Assembly: GCA_902779945.1 (NCBI GenBank)
Contig: CACZDN010000008.1
Coordinates: 1 to 64,000 of the forward strand
Direction: 5' to 3'
DNA: 64,000 nt
From: Oscillospiraceae bacterium
GTDB lineage: Bacteria; Bacillota; Clostridia; Oscillospirales; Oscillospiraceae
Within the stretch, counting starts at the first letter, position 1; each line of letters starts with the position of its first letter. Shown piece by piece: positions 57,264 through 64,000 of this stretch. A program made the translations under genes and the position numbers. The notes beneath the pieces are model-generated. The model was not told where the DNA came from and did no database searches. It was given only the letters and a program-made list of their open reading frames with translations.

Positions 57264-58694
57264 ATGGCGGAGCTGAGACTGCCGGCGCCGAGCGAGAAGC
57301 AGAAGCTGTTTCTGCGGGACCGGCATAAGTATGTCGGCTACGGCGGCGCCCGCGGCGGCGGGAAGAGCTGGGCCGTGCGCGTCAAGGCGGTGCTGCTGTG
57401 CCTGCGGTACCCGGGGATCAAGGTCATGATCGTGCGCAAGACCTATCCGGAGCTCCAGGAGAACCACATCACTCCGCTGTGCGAGATGCTGGGCTGCTTT
57501 CTCGACGGGGAGGAGCGCATCGCCGCCTACAACGACACAAAAAAGCATATGGTCTTCCCCAATGGCAGCCGCATCCTCTTTCGCTATCTCGAAAACGAAA
57601 AGGACGCGCTGCGCTTCCAGGGCACGGAGGTGGACGTCCTGTTCGTGGACGAGGCCACCCACCAGAGCGAGAGCCGGATGCAGAAGCTCCGCGCCTGCGT
57701 GCGCGGCGCGAACGACTTCCCCAAGCGCATCTACATCACCTGCAATCCGGGCGGCGAGGGCCACGCCTGGGTCAAGCGCCTGTTTATCGACCGGCGCTTT
57801 CAGGAGGGGGAGGAGCCGGAGGAGCACAGCTTCATCCAGGCTCTCGTCACGGACAACCGCGCCCTCATGGAAAAGGACCCGGACTATGTCAGACAGCTCG
57901 AGTCCCTCCCGCCCAAGCTGCGCGAGGCGTGGCTCCGGGGAAGCTGGGACATCTTCGAGGGCCAGTTCTTCGAGGACTTCCGCATCGAGCCGGACATGAA
58001 GGCGGCGCTGGAGCACGGCTGCGAGCTGACGCGCGACGAGCTCAGAGCTCAGGGGCGCTGGTGCCATGTGATCGCGCCGCTGGACCTCACGAGCGGGCCG
58101 CGGCGCGGCTGGACCGTACTGCGCAGCTACGACTTCGGCTACGGCAAGCCCTTCTCCTGCGCGTGGTGGGCCGTGGATTACGACGGCGTGCTGTACCGCG
58201 CGCTGGAGCTCTACGGCTGTACGGGCACACCGAACGAGGGCCTGCGCTGGACCCCGGACCGGCAGTTTCAGGAGATCGCCCGCGTCGAGCGGGAGCACCC
58301 GTGGCTCCGCGGCAGGCGCATCGAGGGCGTGGCGGACCCCGCCATCTGGGACGCCAGCCGCGGCGAGAGCGTGGCCGAGACCGCGGCGCGCTATGGCGTC
58401 TACTTCACGCCGGGGGACAACAAGCGCATCGCCGGCTGGATGCAGTGCCACTACCGTCTCCAGTTCGATGGGGAGGGGAGAAGCCGCATGTATGTGTTCG
58501 ACAACTGCAGGGCCTTCGTCCGCACGGTCCCGCTCCTGCGGTTTTCCGACACGGAGCCCGAGGACCTGGACAGCGCGCAGGAGGACCACGCCGCCGACGA
58601 GTGGCGCTACCTCTGCATGGCAAGGCCGGTCACGCCGCTCAGACCCGTGGAGACGAAGGCGCTGATGGTGGATCCGCTGAAGACAAGACCGTAG
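57264..58694 (+). CDS. Phage terminase large subunit
   Basis: 476 residues. N-terminal packaging ATPase: Walker A YGGARGGGKSWA, Walker B VDVLFVDEATH and the coupling motif ITCNPGGEGHAW. The C-terminal RNase H-like nuclease shows SYDFGYG and the late acidic residues in GVADPAIWD. It cuts and pumps phage DNA into the prohead. Its 3' end is followed by an AGCCGCCCCTACGG palindrome piece and then the miniature element at 58719. Confidence 0.95.
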   Translation: MAELRLPAPSEKQKLFLRDRHKYVGYGGARGGGKSWAVRVKAVLLCLRYPGIKVMIVRKTYPELQENHITPLCEMLGCFLDGEERIAAYNDTKKHMVFPNGSRILFRYLENEKDALRFQGTEVDVLFVDEATHQSESRMQKLRACVRGANDFPKRIYITCNPGGEGHAWVKRLFIDRRFQEGEEPEEHSFIQALVTDNRALMEKDPDYVRQLESLPPKLREAWLRGSWDIFEGQFFEDFRIEPDMKAALEHGCELTRDELRAQGRWCHVIAPLDLTSGPRRGWTVLRSYDFGYGKPFSCAWWAVDYDGVLYRALELYGCTGTPNEGLRWTPDRQFQEIARVEREHPWLRGRRIEGVADPAIWDASRGESVAETAARYGVYFTPGDNKRIAGWMQCHYRLQFDGEGRSRMYVFDNCRAFVRTVPLLRFSDTEPEDLDSAQEDHAADEWRYLCMARPVTPLRPVETKALMVDPLKTRP

Positions 58695-58718
58695 GGCCTG
58701 CTATCAGCCGCCCCTACG

Positions 58719-58816
58719 GCAATACCGCATAATCCGCCTGCGGCATCTCCTGGAAAATATGTGTCCTGATTTCGTCACTTTTTCTTGAGGTACACAAAGT
58801 ACATCTGCGAAAAAGT
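58719..58816 (+). repeat. Miniature inverted-repeat element, copy 10, fused to the portal gene
   Basis: Starts GGCAATACCGCATAATCCGCC and matches the family through TACATCTGCGAAAAAGTG, where it stops at about 58816 and portal coding sequence begins. The right ~60 bp and any target duplication are missing. CTAC precedes it. Confidence 0.87.
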
Positions 58817-60629
58817 GGAGTTTACCCGCATCCTCCAGCGCTACAAGGCCGGGAAGGCCAGCATCGAGCGGCGCGCGGTGGCGGCGGAGAACTGGTGGAA
58901 GCTGCGCAACAGCGCCGAGGAGCGCAGGACGCATGAGAAGGACGGAGGCTTTCAGGCCGTGTCCGGTTGGCTGCACAACGTGATCGTCTCCAAGCACGCC
59001 GACGCGATGGACGCCTTTCCGGAGCCGAACATCCTGCCGCGCGAGCCAGACGACCGCCGGGAGGCGCGGGTGCTGTCGAAGATCCTGCCCGTCATCCTTG
59101 AGCAGAACGCCTTCGAGAAGACCTACTCCGACGGTATGTGGCAGAAGCTCAAGACCGGTACGGGCGTCTACCGCGTGGGCTGGGATGCGGAGAAGGCCGG
59201 CGGCCTCGGCGACATCGCGATCGAGCGCGTCGACCTGCTCAACGTCTTCTGGGAGCCCGGTGTGCGCGACGTGCAGGACAGCGCCTATTTTTTCCACACC
59301 AGGCTGGAGGATAACGACGCCCTCGCGGCGCGCTACCCGGAGCTTGCGGGAAAGCTGAAGGGCACGGGCTTCGCCCCGACGCGCTTTCTGTACGACGACA
59401 GCGTCCCGGTCGACGGGAAGACCACGGTCATCGACGTGTATTACAAGAGGAGGCATCAGGGCCGCGACGTGCTGCACTTCTGCAAGTACGCGGGCAATAC
59501 GCTCCTGTGCTCGACGGAGAACAGCGACGCGCTGCGCGAGAGCGCGGGCGAGACGGATTTCCCCCGCGGGCTCTACGGCCACGGGCGCTATCCCTTTGTT
59601 TTCGACAGCCTCTTTCCCATCGAGGGCAGCCCCTGCGGCTACGGCTTCATCGACCTCTGCCGCAACGCCCAGACGCAGATCGACATGCTGCAGACCGCCT
59701 TTCTCAAAAATTCGATGGTGGGCGCGGTGCCGCGCTATTTCCAGCGGGCCGACGGCGCGGTGAACGAGGAGGAGTTTCTGAACCTGAATAACCCCATCGT
59801 CCACGTCAGCGGCAACCTGGGCGAAGACAGCCTGCGCATTGTGGACTACCGCCCGCTCAGCGGCAACTATCTCGAGATGCGCTCGAGCGTCATCAACGAG
59901 CTGCGCGAGACCTCGGGCAATACGGAGACCTCGGCGGGGCTCGTCAACGCGGGCGTCACCGCCGCCTCGGCCATCGCGGCCCTGCAGGAGGCCAGCGGCA
60001 AGGGCAGCCGCGACGCGACCCGCGCAAGCTACCGCGCCTACGCGGAGATGATCGAGCTGTGCATCGAGCTCATCCGCCAGTTCTACGACCTGCCGCGCCA
60101 GTTTCGCATCACGGGCGGGCTGGGACTCGAGCAGTTCGTGAGCTTTGACAACGCGGGGCTGCGGGACCAGCCGCTCGAGGGCCCCGAGGGCGTGGACCTC
60201 GGCCTGCGGCGGCCGGTCTTCGACGTGCGGGTCATCCCGCAGCGCGGCAGCGCCTACACCCGCATGAGCCAGAACGAGCTGGCCCTGCAGTTTTACCAGC
60301 TCGGCTTCTTCTCCGCGGACAGGAGCGACCAGGCTCTCGCCTGCATGAGCATGATGGAGTTCGAGGGCAAGGACGAGCTGATGCAGCAGCTTTTCTACAA
60401 CGGGAACCTGCAGAAGCAGCTCGCCCTCTATCAGCAGTACGCCCTGGCCCTGACGCAGAAGTACGAGCCGGACAGAGCCGGGGCACTGATGGCGGGCATC
60501 ACGGGGCACGCGGATAGGCCGGTCAAAGCCGCCGCGGCCGGGAAACGGAAGACCCCGCGCGAGGCGTCCCATATGGAGCGGGCGAGAGCGCGGGCGGCCG
60601 GCGCGTCCCTGCCGGGAGACGGAAGATGA
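58785..60629 (+). CDS. Phage portal protein, N-terminus encoded by a miniature element
   Basis: 614 residues from a TTG at 58785, or 604 from a GTG at 58815; neither has a good ribosome site. Residues 1-10 (LRYTKYICEK) are translated from the inserted repeat, and true homology seems to begin at EFTRILQRYK. The body looks like a large portal of the P22-like/podovirus group: VYRVGWDAEKAGG, an NVFWEPGVRDVQD segment, NTETSAGLVNAGV and a long helical stem. Twelve copies normally form the DNA gate. The original 5' end appears lost, so translation may be weak or the prophage defective. Confidence 0.85.
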   Translation: MRYTKYICEKVEFTRILQRYKAGKASIERRAVAAENWWKLRNSAEERRTHEKDGGFQAVSGWLHNVIVSKHADAMDAFPEPNILPREPDDRREARVLSKILPVILEQNAFEKTYSDGMWQKLKTGTGVYRVGWDAEKAGGLGDIAIERVDLLNVFWEPGVRDVQDSAYFFHTRLEDNDALAARYPELAGKLKGTGFAPTRFLYDDSVPVDGKTTVIDVYYKRRHQGRDVLHFCKYAGNTLLCSTENSDALRESAGETDFPRGLYGHGRYPFVFDSLFPIEGSPCGYGFIDLCRNAQTQIDMLQTAFLKNSMVGAVPRYFQRADGAVNEEEFLNLNNPIVHVSGNLGEDSLRIVDYRPLSGNYLEMRSSVINELRETSGNTETSAGLVNAGVTAASAIAALQEASGKGSRDATRASYRAYAEMIELCIELIRQFYDLPRQFRITGGLGLEQFVSFDNAGLRDQPLEGPEGVDLGLRRPVFDVRVIPQRGSAYTRMSQNELALQFYQLGFFSADRSDQALACMSMMEFEGKDELMQQLFYNGNLQKQLALYQQYALALTQKYEPDRAGALMAGITGHADRPVKAAAAGKRKTPREASHMERARARAAGASLPGDGR

Positions 60630-60967
60630 CGCGCGTGCGCTATGACCGGGCCGCTCTCCGTCTCGAGATGGAGGGCCACGCCGGTGCGGGGGCATACGGC
60701 GCGGATACCGTGTGCGCTGCGCTGAGCATCCTGATGATGGCGCTCGAGCGGCGCATGGAGGAGCGGGCCGAGAAAACGCTCCCGGTGATCCGCCGTGGTG
60801 CGGGCAGCTTCATGCTCGAATGCCGGCCCGAGGCGGAAGACGAGGCGCTCTGCCGCGAGAGCTTCGACACCGTGGCTGCGGGCCTTGCCCTCCTGGCGGA
60901 GAACCGGGCGGACTGCGTATGCTTTCGCATGGAGGGAGAAGATTTGGAAGAGGAGGACGAGGGATGA
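60626..60967 (+). CDS. Prp-like cysteine protease encoded by the prophage
   Basis: 113 residues. GHAGAGAYGADTVCAALSIL is the Prp (YsxB) active-site segment: catalytic His and Cys are 12 residues apart, as in Staphylococcus Prp. Prp is known to trim the N-terminal extension of ribosomal protein L27 and the capsid and scaffold proteins of phage 80alpha. Here the gene overlaps the portal stop by four bases and lies three genes before the capsid gene, so capsid maturation is the likely task. The C-terminus is very acidic (EDLEEEDEG). Confidence 0.85.
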   Translation: MTRVRYDRAALRLEMEGHAGAGAYGADTVCAALSILMMALERRMEERAEKTLPVIRRGAGSFMLECRPEAEDEALCRESFDTVAAGLALLAENRADCVCFRMEGEDLEEEDEG

Positions 60968-61623
60968 GCGGAAACCAGGACGAGAGAAGAAGGGCGGCGT
61001 ATGCCGACACGATGGAGGCGCTGCGCATGGCGGAGAGCGCCCTGCCGGATTTCACAAGCGACTACGACGGACAGATCGCGAGCCTCTATGAGAAGATCGT
61101 CAACAGGCCGGCCTTCCGCTATGACCCGGTCGCCGACCCCCTGTACCGGTATTACCGGGACGAGATGCTGACCGAGGGCGGCCGCGCCATGCGCGACGGG
61201 ATGGGCCAGGCGGCGGCGCTCACGGGGGGCTACGGCTCCAGCTACGCCGAAAACGCGGGCCGGCAGCAGTACGGGCTGTATCTGGAGAAGCTGGGCCAGG
61301 TGATGCCGGAGCTCTACCAGGCCGCCTACGAGCGCTACCGCGACGAGGGGAACGCCCTGTACCGCAGCCTGAACACGGCGAAGGGTCTCGCCGAGAGCGC
61401 GTATGCACGCAGGAACGAGCGCTTTGAGCAGGCGTCCCGGCTCGAGCAGCAGCAGTATGAGCGCGGTGAAAAGAGCTACGACAAGCTCGTGAGCCTCATC
61501 GCCCAGACCGGCTACCAGCCCGAGGACAAGGAGCTCGAGGCGGCGGGTCTCAGCCGCGCGCAGGCCGAGGCGCTGCGCAGCGCGTACCTGCTGCAGAACC
61601 CGCTGGCCGCAGCAATATTATGA
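60964..61623 (+). CDS. Phage structural-region protein of unknown function
   Basis: 219 residues from the ATG overlapping the Prp-like stop (ATGA). Charged and helical, with a Gly/Tyr-rich centre (ALTGGYGSSYAENAGRQQYG) and a coiled-coil second half (ERFEQASRLEQQQYERG). Genes like this lie between portal and scaffold in many clostridial prophages and may encode an internal head or connector protein. No firm family. Confidence 0.65.
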   Translation: MSGNQDERRRAAYADTMEALRMAESALPDFTSDYDGQIASLYEKIVNRPAFRYDPVADPLYRYYRDEMLTEGGRAMRDGMGQAAALTGGYGSSYAENAGRQQYGLYLEKLGQVMPELYQAAYERYRDEGNALYRSLNTAKGLAESAYARRNERFEQASRLEQQQYERGEKSYDKLVSLIAQTGYQPEDKELEAAGLSRAQAEALRSAYLLQNPLAAAIL

Positions 61624-61688
61624 AGAAAGCCCTTCCCCGGCGAAAACGCCGGTTCCCCGCTGCAGAGGGGATAGATAAGGAGGAGAAC

Positions 61689-62441
61689 ATGCACAGCGAA
61701 GACATCAAAAAGCCGGCCGAAGAGCCGGTCACGGGCGAAACAGCCGAAGCGCCGCAGGGCGCGGAGGAGAACGCGGCCCCGTCTGCCGACGCCGGGCAGG
61801 AAGACGAGGGGCCAAAGACGCGCCCGAGCTGGGAGGAGATCCTGCAAGACCCCGATTACAGGAGCCGCTACGACGCGGCGGTGCAGGGCATCGTCAAGGC
61901 GCGGCTGCGCGGCAGAGCGCAGGCCGAGGAAAAGCTGCAGCGGCTTGAGCCGGTGCTGCGGGCGCTGGAGGAGGCCTACGGTCTCGCGGAGGACACGGAC
62001 GCCTCCGCCCTCGCCGAGACCCTGCGCGAGAGCGCCGGTCTGCGCCGTCCGCGCGCGGAAGAGATCGAGCAACACCTGCAGGGCCTTCTGAGCGAGGCCG
62101 AGGCCCTGCGCCGGAGCGTGCCGGACTTCGACCTGCTGCGCGAGCTGGAGGACCCGGATTTCCTGCGCCTGACCGCGCCGCACAGCAAGGTCTCCCTTGA
62201 GGACGCCTATTACGCGAGACACCGCCGGGCGCGCGAGCAGGAGACCGCGCGGCGCAGTCTCGAGGCGGTCAGCCGGAGCCTCCAAAGTCTCGGCGCGAGG
62301 CCGCGCGAACTCCGGGAGACCACAGCGGGCGCGCGCTTCACCGTCGATCCCCGGTCCATGACGAGACAGGAGCGCGAGGACCTCAAAAAGCGCATCCGCA
62401 AGGCCGGCGCCGAGGGGAGGAGCCTCGGCGTCGGGGAGTAA
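61689..62441 (+). CDS. Phage capsid scaffold-like protein
   Basis: 250 residues from the ATG at 61689 (AAGGAGGAGAAC). An acidic, disordered N-terminus (residues 1-45) leads into long charged helices (RAQAEEKLQRLEPVLRALEE; RRAREQETARRSLEAV) and a basic C-terminal helix (MTRQEREDLKKRIRKAG), the usual build of a scaffolding protein whose basic end touches the capsid. Position directly before the capsid gene fits. It has no LQxFA-type cleavage motif at its N-terminus. Confidence 0.75.
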   Translation: MHSEDIKKPAEEPVTGETAEAPQGAEENAAPSADAGQEDEGPKTRPSWEEILQDPDYRSRYDAAVQGIVKARLRGRAQAEEKLQRLEPVLRALEEAYGLAEDTDASALAETLRESAGLRRPRAEEIEQHLQGLLSEAEALRRSVPDFDLLRELEDPDFLRLTAPHSKVSLEDAYYARHRRAREQETARRSLEAVSRSLQSLGARPRELRETTAGARFTVDPRSMTRQEREDLKKRIRKAGAEGRSLGVGE

Positions 62442-62446
62442 AAAAC

Positions 62447-62585
62447 CGATTGCAAACTCTGTTTGCAATCGAGGGACTCGCGCATATCGCACGCGGCGGT
62501 GCGTAACACGCCGCGTTTGGTCGGCGCGAGGCCTCGCATTGCTCGGCTCAAGGTGTTTTTGAAGAAGCAACGCTCCTTCAAAAAC
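62447..62585. repeat. Three-hairpin structured repeat, copy 3, inside the phage structural genes
   Basis: Hairpin CGATTGCAAAC/GTTTGCAATCG (62447-62471), GGGACTCGCGCATATCGC, a CGCGGCG/CGCCGCG stem, GGTCGGCGCGAG and hairpin GTTTTTGAAG/CTTCAAAAAC (62555-62585) preceded by AAGGTG. Lies between scaffold and capsid genes, in the orientation of the copy at 15738. A further hairpin, TTTGAAAAC/GTTTTCAAA, begins at about 63975 after the capsid gene and may be the start of a fourth copy cut by the window edge. Confidence 0.6.
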
Positions 62586-62663
62586 GGTTTGGATTCCCTG
62601 CGGGACCCATATCCAATGCTTTCACAATCGCCTGAATGATAAAAGAAAGGATGATTCTGCAAT

Positions 62664-63968
62664 ATGAAATTTGACCTTCAGCATTTTGCCGAGGCGGGAA
62701 CGCTGGTCAACGCCACCGGCAGCTTTGTCAACGCCGCCACCGGCGAGACCACCGCGTTTGACAGCGCGCACACGCTGACGCCGGAGCTCAAGGCCTTCTA
62801 CGACACGGAGCTGCTGGAGAATGCGCGGGCGGAGCTCATCTACGCGCAGTTCGGCAAGCGCCAGCCCCTGCCGAAGAACCACCACGGCAGCGTCGAATGG
62901 CGCAAGTGGAACACCTTCGAGAAGGCCGCGAGGCTCACCGAGGGCGTGATCCCCACGGGGCAGAAGTTCGGCGTGACCGCGGTGACCGGCAGCATCGACC
63001 AGTACGGTACGTACACCGCCATCACCGACAGACTGGAGCTCAGAGCCTATGACGACGTGATCCTCGGCGCGACCGAGGAGATGGGCGCCTCCGCCGCCGA
63101 GACCCAGGAGGCCCTGATCCGCGACGCGCTGTATACCAACACCAACGTCCTCTACTGCGACAAGACCGCCTGCGCGGACGGCAGCGTCGTCTCGACGCCC
63201 GTCAGGCAGAGCGAGCTCACCGAGGACGCGACCTATCATTGCCGCCTCACGCCCGAGATGGTCAACAGGGCCGTCACCGTGATGAAGAAAAATCGCGTGC
63301 CCAAGATCGGCGGCAAGTACTTCGCGGTCGTCCATCCGTCGGTGGCGCACGACCTGCGCTCCGACGAAAGCTGGATCGCGGCGCACAAGTACGCCTCCCC
63401 CGAGGAGATTTTCAACGGCGAGATCGGCGAGCTGCACGGCGTGCGTTTCATCGAAGACGTCTTCGCCCCCATCCTACAGGGCGAGAACCTGGCGGCCGAC
63501 AGCCGCACCCTCACGGTCGACCACGCGGCGGGCTACAGCGGCACGATCACCAGCGTCGCCTTCGACGGCGGCACGGTGGAGGCGGATGCGCTGATCGGCA
63601 GGACCATCCTGATCAACGGCGTGACGGCGGTCGTCACCGGCAACACCGCAAGCTCCATCAGCTTTGCCGGCACCAACTTCGGCTCCGTCGCGGACAACGC
63701 GGTCATCTACCCCGGCGAGGGCGCGGGCGGCGGCGTGGCGGCCTACGCCTCCTACTTCTTCGGAAAGGACAGCTTCGGGATCATCGACCCAGAAGGCGGA
63801 GCGCTCGAAATGATCGTCCACGACAAGGGTGAGATCGGCGGCCCGCTCAACCAGTTCAGCACCATCGGCTACAAGTTCGAGACCAACGGCGCCACCATCC
63901 TCTACCCTGAGCGCCTGCTGCGCGTGATGAGCACGTCCAGCTTCTCGGCAACCGATCAGGCCAACTGA
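62664..63968 (+). CDS. Major capsid protein, N4-gp56 family
   Basis: 434 residues. The pattern matches N4-gp56-type capsids: ELLENARAELIYAQFGKR, NHHGSVEWRKW, TEGVIPTG, TAITDRLELRAYDD, GGKYFAVVHPSVAHDL and ASPEEIFNGEIGELHGVRF. A Thr/Gly-rich insertion lies at about 275-355. The N-terminus MKFDLQHFA looks like the LNLQFFA cleavage motif of Prp substrates, and a Prp-like protease is encoded upstream. An AAAGAAAGGATGATTCTGCAAT stretch, with AAAGG about 15 bases before the ATG, provides a weak ribosome site. Confidence 0.9.
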   Translation: MKFDLQHFAEAGTLVNATGSFVNAATGETTAFDSAHTLTPELKAFYDTELLENARAELIYAQFGKRQPLPKNHHGSVEWRKWNTFEKAARLTEGVIPTGQKFGVTAVTGSIDQYGTYTAITDRLELRAYDDVILGATEEMGASAAETQEALIRDALYTNTNVLYCDKTACADGSVVSTPVRQSELTEDATYHCRLTPEMVNRAVTVMKKNRVPKIGGKYFAVVHPSVAHDLRSDESWIAAHKYASPEEIFNGEIGELHGVRFIEDVFAPILQGENLAADSRTLTVDHAAGYSGTITSVAFDGGTVEADALIGRTILINGVTAVVTGNTASSISFAGTNFGSVADNAVIYPGEGAGGGVAAYASYFFGKDSFGIIDPEGGALEMIVHDKGEIGGPLNQFSTIGYKFETNGATILYPERLLRVMSTSSFSATDQAN

Positions 63969-64000
63969 TCCCGCTTTGAAAACCGCGTTTTCAAAACGGC

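Overview
The window looks like chromosome of a GC-rich, spore-forming member of the Clostridia, most likely Oscillospirales (gut Oscillospiraceae-like). The evidence is dipicolinate synthase (dpaAB), the rpmH-rnpA-yidD-yidC-jag cluster, the Gram-positive lipid II amidation pair murT-gatD, YesMN-type signalling and a sortase-type surface protein. Most genes have a clear GGAGG-like ribosome binding site, many neighbours overlap by ATGA, and GTG and TTG starts are common. No rRNA, tRNA or CRISPR array was seen.

Layout. 0.2-7 kb (minus): dpaAB, two glycosyltransferase genes, a deoxynucleotidase-like HD protein, a DUF896 protein and a large GT-C-like membrane protein. 7-13 kb (plus): a Pro-Thr-linker membrane protein, nth, and an ACT / PFL (DUF711) / FeoA-FeoB fusion / Cys-rich small protein operon. 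13-24 kb: a CDF metal exporter, an acyltransferase-PAP2 pair, glycogen synthase with a 300-residue repetitive N-terminus, a diguanylate cyclase, hypB, a solute-binding-like protein and a HAD phosphatase. 23-28 kb (minus): murT-gatD-amidohydrolase-PHP. 28-36 kb: inositol monophosphatase, Sel1 protein, a YdjG/YdjH/YdjI-like envelope-stress module without PspA, a solitary DNA methyltransferase and a phosphopantetheinyl transferase. 36-42 kb: SPRTG-anchored surface protein, then rpmH-rnpA-yidD-yidC-jag-acpP. 42-47 kb (minus): a membrane-anchored double FMN-binding/NrfA fusion, broken by a frameshift as given, followed by its System II cytochrome c maturation genes resB and ccsA. 47-55 kb (minus): tadA, then thrC-thrH-thrB running almost without gaps into a YesN/YesM/sugar-binding-protein sensory module. 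55.6-64 kb: one end of a prophage (ImmA/IrrE protease and repressor on minus; terminase, portal, Prp-like protease, scaffold-like protein and N4-gp56-type capsid on plus), cut by the window edge.

The intergenic DNA is dense in repeats. The clearest family is a 159-bp miniature element with about 21-bp imperfect terminal inverted repeats starting GGCAAYACCGC and 4-bp target duplications. There are ten copies, including one nested inside another where the duplication can be read exactly, and one that replaces the 5' end of the prophage portal gene. A second family of about 140 bp keeps its flanking sequence but changes both arms of its hairpins together between copies. Several shorter palindromic families are also present.

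Strongest leads: (1) the prophage encodes its own Prp-type protease and its capsid protein starts with a Prp-like cleavage motif; (2) the flavin-domain/nitrite-reductase fusion with no NrfH gene beside it; (3) the two repeat families; (4) the repeat-extended glycogen synthase; (5) threonine genes joined to a three-component sugar sensor.
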